NCBI GenBank assembly: GCA_024695475.1
Contig: JAILIC010000075.1
Coordinates: forward strand, 1-64,000
Length of the DNA: 64,000 bases
From: Treponema sp.
GTDB lineage: Bacteria; Spirochaetota; Spirochaetia; Treponematales; Treponemataceae
Reading direction: 5' to 3'
In this document: positions 46,819 to 54,007 of the stretch, piece after piece
Layout of the letters: every line of letters starts with the position of its first letter
Position numbering within the stretch: position 1 is the first letter of the stretch
Notes under the pieces: model-generated
Seen by the model: the letters and a program-made list of their open reading frames with translations, nothing else
Told to the model about the DNA's origin: nothing
The model's database searches: none
Program-made: the position numbers and the translations under genes

Positions 46819-48519
46819 TCAAATTGAGAATTTACCTTTTGTCAGTTTGTTTAAAACCACATCAAGAATAATAACTACAAACAAAATAGCAGACGCCAAG
46901 GCACTTGCAGTCTGTTGGCTATGATAGGTCTGGTAGATAAACAAATCGACACCCAGTGTTTTTGTATTGGTAGAATAAAGCAATGTTGACATAGTCAGCT
47001 CGTAAAAACACGGCATAAAGATCAAGAACCATCCAGCAACAACAGATGGACTAATCAAAGGCAAAACAATATCTTTTAAACGCTGTGTCCAAGATGCTCC
47101 TGATATCTGGGCAGCTTCCTCCAACGATACGCTAATTTGCGTAAAAGCAGATACGACAGTTCGCATTCCCATCATCATATACTTAATCATATACGCAATA
47201 ACCATAATGCTTATCGTATTGTAGATATTGATACCAAATTTACCAGTCATTGTCATAATTAAAGCAAGGGCAATAACGACACTTGGAGTACCTGAACCGA
47301 CCGTAATCAAAAAATCCGGTATTTTACGTCCTTTTGTCTCGGTACGTTTAAGCAGCCATGCCATAATGATACTGACAAGCATACCAAAAGTAGCAGCAAG
47401 CAATGCCATAGTAACACTGTTATGAAATGACTTGATAATAGACTTACGCGAAAAAATTACTTTCCAGTACTTCCACGTAAAATTGCGAGCTTCAAACAAG
47501 CTTTTACCCATATTGGTAGTTACCGATGTCGTCAATACTGTCCAAAATGGCAATACAACAACGATAAAGGCAAATATACATACCAAAACCGTAATAGGTA
47601 TCCGCCAACGTCCTAAATCAACTATCTCAGGATGTGTTGATTTACCAGATACGGTAATATACTCTTTTTTACCAACAACAAAGTTTGATATGTACAAAAT
47701 ACCTAATGCTACTACCATCAAAAAGACTGCAAGACAAACAGCATGCGTAAGCCCTTCGGCATTGCCAATCTGTACATAATCTACAATACGAGTAGTCACC
47801 GTATAAATCTGACCTGGGGCACCAATAATTGATGGAATACCATAACAGGAAGCCGCTGCAACAAACACAAGCAATGCAGAAGCAATGATACTTGGCACTG
47901 TCAGCGGAATAGTTACCGTAAACAATGTCTTTAATGGAGAAGCTCCAGAAATACGGGAAGCTTCTTCCAATGAAGGATCCATTTTTTCCATAGCTCGTGA
48001 TATCGTTATAAATGCATATGGGTAATAAAACGTTGTCAAAACCCATACCATACCACCGACACTATAAATATTAAATGGACACTTAGGTAGATTAAACAAA
48101 TGTTGCAAAAACACATTTAATGTACCTACCGTCGGATTAAGCAATCGCAGCCACGCCATTGCTCCTACATACGGAGGTACCATATATGTCATGACAAATA
48201 CTGTTCTAAAAAGTTTTTTTCCATACAGGTTAGTACGACCAACCAACCATGCCAAAGGAAAAGAAATAGCAACACCAAAAATCATCGTTAATGTTGCTGC
48301 AATCAATGTTGTTTTTAAACATGTCCAGTTAAGGGCATATGTATATATACTTTTAAAACCTTCTAACGAAAACTTGCCATCAACCCATACTGATCTGACA
48401 AGCAGATACAACAATGGCAATACCTGAAATACTAACAGGAATCCAACTATTAAAAAAATGATTACCCATTTTAAATCAAAACAAAACTTTTTATTTTGCT
48501 GTACTATCTGCTGATCCAA
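46819..48519 (-). CDS. ABC transporter permease, two fused domains (FbpB-like)
   Basis: A 566-residue membrane protein with two copies of the binding-protein-dependent transport fold, about 60-280 and 345-560, as in FbpB/SfuB-type permeases. EAA-like loops are SLEEASRISGASPLKTLF near 182 and SLEEAAQISGASWTQRLK near 478. The start is TTG at 48519, supported by AAGGAG with a 6-nt gap. A hairpin in the gap after the binding-protein gene may lower its expression. Confidence 0.9.
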   Translation of the reverse strand: MDQQIVQQNKKFCFDLKWVIIFLIVGFLLVFQVLPLLYLLVRSVWVDGKFSLEGFKSIYTYALNWTCLKTTLIAATLTMIFGVAISFPLAWLVGRTNLYGKKLFRTVFVMTYMVPPYVGAMAWLRLLNPTVGTLNVFLQHLFNLPKCPFNIYSVGGMVWVLTTFYYPYAFITISRAMEKMDPSLEEASRISGASPLKTLFTVTIPLTVPSIIASALLVFVAAASCYGIPSIIGAPGQIYTVTTRIVDYVQIGNAEGLTHAVCLAVFLMVVALGILYISNFVVGKKEYITVSGKSTHPEIVDLGRWRIPITVLVCIFAFIVVVLPFWTVLTTSVTTNMGKSLFEARNFTWKYWKVIFSRKSIIKSFHNSVTMALLAATFGMLVSIIMAWLLKRTETKGRKIPDFLITVGSGTPSVVIALALIMTMTGKFGINIYNTISIMVIAYMIKYMMMGMRTVVSAFTQISVSLEEAAQISGASWTQRLKDIVLPLISPSVVAGWFLIFMPCFYELTMSTLLYSTNTKTLGVDLFIYQTYHSQQTASALASAILFVVIILDVVLNKLTKGKFSI

Positions 48520-48578
48520 GACGCACTCCTTTTGATAAACACCTGCACCTCGTCCACCGTTATATCAAGTCTCTGCTG

Positions 48579-48615
48579 TGGACACCTCTACAAACCGTAG
48601 CTATAGCGGTGTCCA
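48579..48615 (-). other. Hairpin between the FbpA-like and FbpB-like genes
   Basis: TGGACACC (48579-48586) pairs with GGTGTCCA (48608-48615). No T tract follows on the minus strand, so it may slow RNA decay or reduce readthrough rather than terminate fully. Confidence 0.5.
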
Positions 48616-48636
48616 TCTATTTACGCAGAGTAACGG

Positions 48637-49686
48637 TTATTTCTTTTTAATCGTAACGTTTTCTTCAAACATGGTGCGGATAGAGTCACGCTGTTTGTAA
48701 CATTTTTCCCAATCGATATCGATTGTCTTTGAGAACATCTTATCTTTTGGCAAAGAGTCATAAGGAATCAAATCCTTATCTTTTGTTACAGAGTGCATCC
48801 AACCAGCAATGATACATTCCTGTCCCTCACGTGAGAGGAACCAATCAGTCAAGGCTTCACAAGCAGCAGCGTTTTTATTTGCACTATACTCATCTTTAAT
48901 AGTCATAATTGGAGAAGGCATACACAATACACCATCTTCAGGATACAAAACTTCAAGCTTAGAGCCTTCTTCTTCACGCTTTTTTAATACAGATTCTTCA
49001 AGAATCATGATTTCTTTACATTCGCCTGTTTCAAGTTTTGTCAATGCAACAGAACCAGACTCGATGGCTACTTTTTGAGCACCAAGATCTTTAAAATACT
49101 TTTCGCCATATGCATCAAGCAAGCCTACAACAGAAGCCATTGCAGTACCAGATGTCAAAGGATTTGACATAGAAATAGCACCTTTTAAGCGTGGATCTGT
49201 AGCAAAATCTTTAAGTGTTACAGAAATATCAGACTTGCTATATTTTTCAGGATTATACGCCAATACCATAGTACAAATACGTACTGGATACCAGAAGCCG
49301 TCAGGATCAGCAGGGAAACTCAGATTAACAGCTTCAGGACTCTTGTACTGATGCAACATGCCTGCATCTTTTAATTCCAATGCATAAGCAGGCTCAGCAA
49401 CCATCAAGATATCACAGCCAAGTTTACCGCCTTCTTTTTCGGCAGCTACTTTGGCCTGGATAGTTCCTGTTCCACCCTGAAAAAATTCTACTTCACAATC
49501 AGGAAAAGCCTTTTCAAGACGTTCGCTGATGGCATCGATAATATCCTGATACATTGAAGTATAAATAACAACTTTTCCACTTGCTCTACTACTCTGTGGA
49601 GCAGCTTCACCATCTTTTTTGCCAGCAGCAAACAACAAGGCCCCCGCTGTTGCAGCAATAACAAAACCAGCTAATACTTTTTTCAT
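48637..49686 (-). CDS. Periplasmic binding protein, FbpA/AfuA-like
   Basis: A 349-residue type II binding protein. Signal peptide with cleavage near LLFAAG (no Cys), then KVVIYTSMYQDI near 38 and GGTGTIQAKVAAEKE near 70, the opening pattern of iron(III)/AfuA-type proteins. AGGAGG precedes the ATG. The C-terminal half has no adjacent Tyr pair of the sort that binds iron in FbpA, so a sugar phosphate or another anion is also possible. It heads the operon, with the Crp/Fnr gene divergently placed. Confidence 0.85.
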   Translation of the reverse strand: MKKVLAGFVIAATAGALLFAAGKKDGEAAPQSSRASGKVVIYTSMYQDIIDAISERLEKAFPDCEVEFFQGGTGTIQAKVAAEKEGGKLGCDILMVAEPAYALELKDAGMLHQYKSPEAVNLSFPADPDGFWYPVRICTMVLAYNPEKYSKSDISVTLKDFATDPRLKGAISMSNPLTSGTAMASVVGLLDAYGEKYFKDLGAQKVAIESGSVALTKLETGECKEIMILEESVLKKREEEGSKLEVLYPEDGVLCMPSPIMTIKDEYSANKNAAACEALTDWFLSREGQECIIAGWMHSVTKDKDLIPYDSLPKDKMFSKTIDIDWEKCYKQRDSIRTMFEENVTIKKK

Positions 49687-49818
49687 TCTTTCCTCCTGAA
49701 TAAAATTGTATTTTCAATATTCTTAAATTATACTACAGAATATCAGAATGAAAACTTTTTTTTTGTAGTAAGATAAGATTTAAACAATCATCTTATATCT
49801 ATACAGGGAGCAGTTTGT

Positions 49819-50487
49819 ATGATTGACAATGGAGATATTCCTTTTGTGACAAAGCACTTTTCATTTTATGATACCCTTCAACCAAATGAAAAGAATTCTT
49901 TTTTAAAAGGAATTCAACGAGTATCCTTTCTATCAGGCTCTGTCTTAACAGCAGGCTCACAGTCCTGCTTAGGAACCATACTTATTGAAAGAGGCAGTCT
50001 GCAGGCTTCAATATTATCAGCAGAAGGAAGAGAGATTACGCTTTTTACATTACAAGATGAAGAAATCTGTACATTATCAGCATCATGTCTTTTTATGCCA
50101 AAAAACTTTAATGTACATATCACTGCACAAACCGATACCTCTGCCTTCTTGCTGCCACTAAAGGTCTTTAGCGCTTTATGTGACAGCAATATCTATGCAG
50201 AAAACTTTTCCTATAAGATAACGGTAAAACGTTTTGCCTCCGTTATGGAAGCTATCGAACCCATTTTATTTGACCGTGTTGATACACGGATTATCCGTTA
50301 CCTGCTGTCCGAAAGTAAGAGTCGTGGTGATACACTGTATACAACACAAGAACAGCTTGCAAAAAACACTGGAACTGCTCGAGAGGTAGTATCCCGCATA
50401 CTAAAAAAGTTGCAGGAACAAAACATTATTACCCAAAAGCGAGGCGCCATCCATATCATCAATCGAGATGCACTCGCTGCCCTATAG
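49819..50487 (+). CDS. Crp/Fnr-family transcriptional regulator
   Basis: A 222-residue regulator: an N-terminal cyclic-nucleotide-binding-like barrel (about 20-120) and a C-terminal winged helix with recognition helix TAREVVSRILKKLQE near 180-195. It lacks the Cys set of FNR, so oxygen sensing through a 4Fe-4S cluster is not expected. The barrel keeps only a loose match to the cAMP-binding cassette, so its ligand is unclear. It is divergent from the FbpABC-type operon across 132 bp, whose promoter has a good TATAAT but a poor -35, which fits activation by this protein (inference). Confidence 0.85.
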   Translation: MIDNGDIPFVTKHFSFYDTLQPNEKNSFLKGIQRVSFLSGSVLTAGSQSCLGTILIERGSLQASILSAEGREITLFTLQDEEICTLSASCLFMPKNFNVHITAQTDTSAFLLPLKVFSALCDSNIYAENFSYKITVKRFASVMEAIEPILFDRVDTRIIRYLLSESKSRGDTLYTTQEQLAKNTGTAREVVSRILKKLQEQNIITQKRGAIHIINRDALAAL

Positions 50488-50540
50488 CCCCTATACACAG
50501 CAAAGAGTACAAAAACACTGGCAAAAGTGTATAAAAGCTA

Positions 50541-50569
50541 TTGACTAATTTCTATTGTTTCTGTATAGT
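50541..50569 (+). promoter_or_regulatory. Promoter of the tRNA-Gln gene
   Basis: TTGACT (50541-50546) and TATAGT (50564-50569), 17-bp spacer. The start would be near 50576, a few bases before the tRNA. Confidence 0.75.
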
Positions 50570-50583
50570 AATGGAACATTGCA

Positions 50584-50656
50584 TTCCCCGATTGTGTAAT
50601 GGTAGCACCTCAGATTCTGGTTCTGATTGTGGGGGTTCGAATCCTCCTTGGGGAAC
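50584..50656 (+). tRNA. tRNA-Gln(CTG)
   Basis: Cloverleaf of 73 nt: acceptor TTCCCCG/TGGGGAA, anticodon stem TCAGA/TCTGA with loop TTCTGGT, giving anticodon CTG that reads CAG. T loop GTTCGAATC is present. The CCA end is not encoded. Confidence 0.9.
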
Positions 50657-50660
50657 TATA

Positions 50661-50688
50661 AAAGGCTGACTTTAATCAGCCTTTTTTT
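50661..50688 (+). terminator. Terminator-like hairpin between the two tRNA genes
   Basis: AAAGGCTGA (50661-50669) pairs with TCAGCCTTT (50676-50684), then a T run. Only about 10 bp separate it from tRNA-Glu, for which no separate promoter is seen, so some readthrough is likely. Confidence 0.75.
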
Positions 50689-50697
50689 ATAGATTTT

Positions 50698-50769
50698 GGT
50701 CCCTTCGTCTATCGGCTAGGACGAAAGATTCTCAATCTTTAAAGATGGGTTCAACTCCCGTAGGGACCG
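50698..50769 (+). tRNA. tRNA-Glu(CTC)
   Basis: Cloverleaf of 72 nt: acceptor GGTCCCT/AGGGACC, anticodon stem AAAGA/TCTTT with loop TTCTCAA, giving anticodon CTC that reads GAG. The T loop GGTTCAACT fits. CCA is not encoded. A T-rich run follows without a clear hairpin. Confidence 0.92.
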
Positions 50770-50844
50770 TTTTCTTTTTTTTCCCCACCATATAATAAAA
50801 ATTCCATGATACATACTAAGAAATAGTAGCATTTAAGCAAACTC

Positions 50845-50873
50845 TTAACATAGTCGCTTAAAATACGTACACT
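50845..50873 (+). promoter_or_regulatory. Promoter of the histidinol-phosphatase gene
   Basis: TTAACA (50845-50850) and TACACT (50868-50873) with a 17-bp spacer, start near 50880, 19 nt before the ATG. Confidence 0.6.
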
Positions 50874-50898
50874 ATACACAAACAAAATAGAGGAATTT

Positions 50899-51666
50899 AT
50901 GAACGCCAATTATCATACACATACTGTCCGCTGCCATCATGCAATCGGCACCGAAAGGCAATACATTGAAATGGCCATACAAAAAGGCTTTACAAAATTA
51001 GGCTTTTCAGACCATACTCCGCAACCATACCCAAGCGACTTTGTATCCAGAATCAGAATGACTATGGATCAACTCGATGAGTATGTACAAACCATTAAAA
51101 CACTTGCAAAAGAATATGCCTCAGACATTACGATATATACTGGTCTTGAAGTAGAATATTTACCCACGTATTTTAATACCCTTATCCATGAAATACAGCA
51201 GCGTGATATAGACTATATCATCATGGGACAACATTTTATTCCTGATGAGCGGGATGGCTTTTACTCTGGTGACAAAACTGCAGAAGAAGATAAACTAAAA
51301 CAGTATGTAGACCTAGTAATAGAAGGCTTACAAACAGGTAAATTTACCTATCTTGCACATCCTGATCTTATCAACTTTATTGGTCCAGATACCATCTACC
51401 TAAAACACATGGAGCGTCTATGCAACTGCATGCTTACGCAGAGCATACCATTGGAAGTTAATATGCTTGGCTTTGATGCAAAACGTAACTACCCTTGTAA
51501 CCGTTTTTTTAAGCTGGCATCAGACATGGGTTGTAGTTTTGTTATTGGTTGTGATGCACACACGCCCAACACTATACGACATCCAGAAGAAGTAGCTGGA
51601 TTTACCGAGTTTTTACAGGATAACGCCATACAGTACAACCAAGACATACGACTTATAAAACCATAA
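50899..51666 (+). CDS. hisK: Histidinol-phosphatase, PHP family
   Basis: Dephosphorylates histidinol phosphate in histidine synthesis (HisK/HisJ type). A 255-residue PHP-domain protein: HTHTVRCHH at the N-terminus with the metal His residues, GFSDHTPQPYP near 36, GLEVEYLP near 82, GQHFIPD near 110, AHPDLINF near 154 and GCDAHTP near 216. GAGGA precedes the ATG. A monocistronic unit ended by the hairpin at 51695-51716. Other PHP phosphatases are possible, but the text fits histidinol-phosphatase well. Confidence 0.88.
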   Translation: MNANYHTHTVRCHHAIGTERQYIEMAIQKGFTKLGFSDHTPQPYPSDFVSRIRMTMDQLDEYVQTIKTLAKEYASDITIYTGLEVEYLPTYFNTLIHEIQQRDIDYIIMGQHFIPDERDGFYSGDKTAEEDKLKQYVDLVIEGLQTGKFTYLAHPDLINFIGPDTIYLKHMERLCNCMLTQSIPLEVNMLGFDAKRNYPCNRFFKLASDMGCSFVIGCDAHTPNTIRHPEEVAGFTEFLQDNAIQYNQDIRLIKP

Positions 51667-51694
51667 CCAAGTCACTCAGCATACATGCAAAAAA

Positions 51695-51716
51695 ATGCCC
51701 TCAGCATGGGCATTTT
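51695..51716 (+). terminator. Terminator after hisK
   Basis: ATGCCC (51695-51700) pairs with GGGCAT (51708-51713), followed by TTTT. An in-frame ATG of the next gene falls inside this stem and is therefore not its start. Confidence 0.75.
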
Positions 51717-51717
51717 A

Positions 51718-51726
51718 TGATATACT
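51718..51726 (+). promoter_or_regulatory. Extended -10 promoter of the M23 peptidase gene (leaderless)
   Basis: TGATATACT is an extended -10 (TG plus TATACT at 51721-51726) with no clear -35. It is 7 bp before the ATG at 51734, so transcription would begin at the start codon. There is no Shine-Dalgarno. Confidence 0.55.
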
Positions 51727-51733
51727 TTTAAGA

Positions 51734-52708
51734 ATGAAAAAAGTATTTGTATGCCTGCTGCTCATTGCTACTACATGTTACCTCTATGCCCTTACTCCAC
51801 TTTCTAAAACTGTTGCTTTTGAAAACTGTTCTGTAACAGCCTTGTATCCAGATAAAGTACAGCCAGGAGATGCTGTTTTTATCCGTCTTATTTTTACCAC
51901 AAGTATTCTTACCACACCTAGTGGGGAAGTAAAGCTTGTTACAGCTAGTGATAAAATACTCAAAAAGTCATCATTTTACACGGTCAAAAAAGACACTTCA
52001 GGCAAGGCATATACTACAGTCCTCCTCACAGGCATACCATTATCCACATATACCGAACCGGGTACGTATCGTGCCGATGTCAGCCTTACCATCAACAAAT
52101 CTGATACACACAGTATTTCAGTCCCTATTACTGTCAGTGCAAGGGAATTTATTTCCGAAACTATTAAGCTAAACGCCACAAATACCGCCATAAAAACAGA
52201 TACCAGTACAACACGTAAAAATCAAATCGACCGACTAAATGCCATCCTTGACACCAAGGATACGCAGGCTATATTTCAGGAAGGTCCATTCACACCTCCA
52301 ACACCTGCAACAAGGCGGACTTCTTTTTTTGGAGATCGTCGAATATATGCCTACAATACCGGTAAAAGTTCCACCAGTTTGCATTACGGTATCGATTATG
52401 GAGTCCCAACAGGAACCAATGTCGCAGCATGTGCCTCCGGTAAAGTAGTCATGGCCGAAAATCGTATTTCCACTGGGTGGAGCGTCTGTATCGAGCATTT
52501 ACCAGGACTCTACAGCCTCTATTATCACATGAGCAAACTTTCTGTTACCGAAGGTCAAATGGTATCAAAAGGAGACTCTCTTGGTCTGTCAGGTGCCACA
52601 GGACTTGCAACAGGGCCTCATCTCCATTGGGAAATCCGCCTCAATATGGAAGCCGTAAGTCCAGACTTTTTTACCAATGATTTTGCATTTGCACAGGCAA
52701 AGTATTAA
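51734..52708 (+). CDS. M23-family peptidoglycan peptidase (LytM-like)
   Basis: A secreted or periplasmic cell-wall hydrolase of 324 residues. Signal peptide MKKVFVCLLLIATTCYLYA, a beta-rich N-terminal region (about 25-140) and a C-terminal M23 domain. Zinc ligands and motif residues are visible: HYGIDYGVPTGT near 218 (HxxxD), then YHMSKLS and GPHLHWEIRL near 295 (HxH). The start is the ATG at 51734, since the upstream in-frame ATG lies in the hisK terminator. Confidence 0.9.
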   Translation: MKKVFVCLLLIATTCYLYALTPLSKTVAFENCSVTALYPDKVQPGDAVFIRLIFTTSILTTPSGEVKLVTASDKILKKSSFYTVKKDTSGKAYTTVLLTGIPLSTYTEPGTYRADVSLTINKSDTHSISVPITVSAREFISETIKLNATNTAIKTDTSTTRKNQIDRLNAILDTKDTQAIFQEGPFTPPTPATRRTSFFGDRRIYAYNTGKSSTSLHYGIDYGVPTGTNVAACASGKVVMAENRISTGWSVCIEHLPGLYSLYYHMSKLSVTEGQMVSKGDSLGLSGATGLATGPHLHWEIRLNMEAVSPDFFTNDFAFAQAKY

Positions 52709-52726
52709 AAAAAATGCAAAAAAAAC

Positions 52727-52754
52727 TTGCATTATCACCAATGTGTGCTATTAT
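52727..52754 (+). promoter_or_regulatory. Promoter of the orphan small RNA
   Basis: TTGCAT (52727-52732), 16-bp spacer, TATTAT (52749-52754) with an upstream TG making an extended -10. The start would be near 52761. A 7-bp hairpin (AATGCAA/TTGCATT) overlaps the -35. Confidence 0.65.
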
Positions 52755-52813
52755 AGGAATTGTAGAAGAGAGGGAGATGAGGACCTAGACCAACTACACG
52801 CAAGGGAGGCGTT

Positions 52814-52861
52814 ATGCAGATTCCGACAAAAATGTTTGGCCCATATGGGGTCGCTCTATAA
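52814..52861 (+). CDS. 15-residue mini-ORF inside the orphan small RNA
   Basis: ATG at 52814 follows AAGGGAGG (52802-52809) with a 4-nt gap and reads MQIPTKMFGPYGVAL to TAA at 52859-52861. The ribosome site is better than that of many real genes here. It may be a translated small protein, a leader-type peptide, or chance. Confidence 0.4.
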   Translation: MQIPTKMFGPYGVAL

Positions 52862-52938
52862 GATTGACTACCTGCAGTTAAGCAGGATTTTATACTGTTC
52901 CTACACCAGTAACAGGTGACAACATTAGGAACACTTAG

Positions 52939-52969
52939 GCCACGATAAGTTCGTGGCTTTTGTTTTTTT
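52939..52969 (+). terminator. Terminator of the orphan small RNA
   Basis: GCCACGA (52939-52945) pairs with TCGTGGC (52951-52957), followed by a long T-rich run. Confidence 0.9.
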
Positions 52970-52991
52970 ATCACGTCCTCACCATTTACAC

Positions 52992-53019
52992 TTGACAACC
53001 ATGCTCTTTTCAGTAGGAT
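52992..53019 (+). promoter_or_regulatory. Promoter candidate of rsgA
   Basis: TTGACA (52992-52997), 16-bp spacer, TAGGAT (53014-53019). TAGGAT also resembles a ribosome binding site 8 nt before the ATG, so the two roles cannot be separated; if it is the -10, this message too would be nearly leaderless. Confidence 0.4.
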
Positions 53020-53027
53020 AAAAGTAT

Positions 53028-53987
53028 ATGCAAGGTACTGTTTTAGGCGGCACCAATAACATTTTTTCGGTAGAATGTGAAGACACCATTATCCGCCAGT
53101 GTACACTAAAAGGAAAAAAACTAAAAACCGACACACAATCTTATAATCCACTCGCTCCTGGAGACTTTGTAGAAGTGGAATGCGATATACTCGATGCAGA
53201 AAAGGGACAAATCACCGAATGTCTGCCTCGAAAGAATGCTTTTGTCCGATGGAACATAAAAGGCCGCAGTCCACAGTTATTAGCTGCAAATCTCGACTAT
53301 CTGCTGCTGGTAACAACTCCAGAAGAACCTCCCTTTAGGCCTCGTTTTATCGATCGTGAGTTGGCAGAAGCTGAATATGAAGAGATTACTCCCATTATTG
53401 TTGTTAATAAGTACGATTTACCAGCTGCAAATGACATCGATTTTCAAAATCGATTGTCAATTTGGGAATCACTAGGATACACCGTACTGCGTATTTCTGC
53501 AAAAACACGTGAAGGTCTTCCCGAATTAGCACAGCTGATTCAAAATAAGGCCTGCGCCCTTGTTGGCCAATCAGGCGTAGGAAAATCCAGTCTCATTAAT
53601 GTCCTTGATAATACCTGCGTACTAAAAACAGGGAGTCTCTCTCAAAAGTACGGTAAGGGTTCTCATACAACAACAAAAGGAACTCTTATTCGTTTACACC
53701 TTAATGAGTCCATAATGGGCTACAAAAATGCCATTTCATCTGTCGTTGATACACCGGGAGTAAGACGCTTCATTCTTCATAATATTCCAGCGGCTGATCT
53801 CGCTTTTTACTTTAGAGAATTTAAACCTTTGCTTGGCAGTTGTACATTTGGTATGTCTTGTACGCACCTCACTGAACCAGGATGTAAAATCATGGAAGCC
53901 GTCCATGCTGGTTCTATCAGTGAAGAACGCTATGACAGCTGGCAACGTATCTGCAAAGAAATTAAAACTGGCAGTTTTGAAGACTAG
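53028..53987 (+). CDS. rsgA: Ribosome small-subunit GTPase RsgA
   Basis: Late 30S maturation GTPase, 319 residues, with circularly permuted G motifs: G4 VNKYDLPAA near 120, then G1 VGQSGVGKSSLIN near 178 and G3 DTPG near 240. An N-terminal OB-like region (GDFVEVE, RKNAFVRW) and a C-terminal zinc segment with Cys-x-Cys-x-His pattern (CTFGMSCTHLTEPGC near 283) complete the fold. It is followed by mutS2 after 20 bp. Confidence 0.94.
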   Translation: MQGTVLGGTNNIFSVECEDTIIRQCTLKGKKLKTDTQSYNPLAPGDFVEVECDILDAEKGQITECLPRKNAFVRWNIKGRSPQLLAANLDYLLLVTTPEEPPFRPRFIDRELAEAEYEEITPIIVVNKYDLPAANDIDFQNRLSIWESLGYTVLRISAKTREGLPELAQLIQNKACALVGQSGVGKSSLINVLDNTCVLKTGSLSQKYGKGSHTTTKGTLIRLHLNESIMGYKNAISSVVDTPGVRRFILHNIPAADLAFYFREFKPLLGSCTFGMSCTHLTEPGCKIMEAVHAGSISEERYDSWQRICKEIKTGSFED

Positions 53988-54007
53988 CCATTTCATGTGA
54001 TTAAACA

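Larger units (their letters stand above)
52761..52969 (+). ncRNA. Orphan structured small RNA, about 210 nt, family unknown
   Basis: The region has its own promoter and terminator but no ordinary gene. Folding by eye shows CCTGC/GCAGG (52871-52875 with 52882-52886), GTTCCTA/TAGGAAC (52897-52903 with 52926-52932) enclosing CACC/GGTG, a CCC-ATAT-GGG loop near 52840 and a terminal terminator hairpin. It lacks the marks of tmRNA, RNase P RNA and SRP RNA, and no long 6S-like rod is obvious. It contains the mini-ORF at 52814-52861. rsgA has a separate promoter after it, so this is probably a free RNA. Confidence 0.65.

Noticed and set aside
52761..52969. tmRNA, SRP RNA or RNase P RNA identity for the orphan RNA
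   Set aside because: It lacks the tmRNA tag/acceptor features, the SRP GGAA/AGCA loop pattern and the RNase P conserved core; length also does not fit tmRNA or RNase P.
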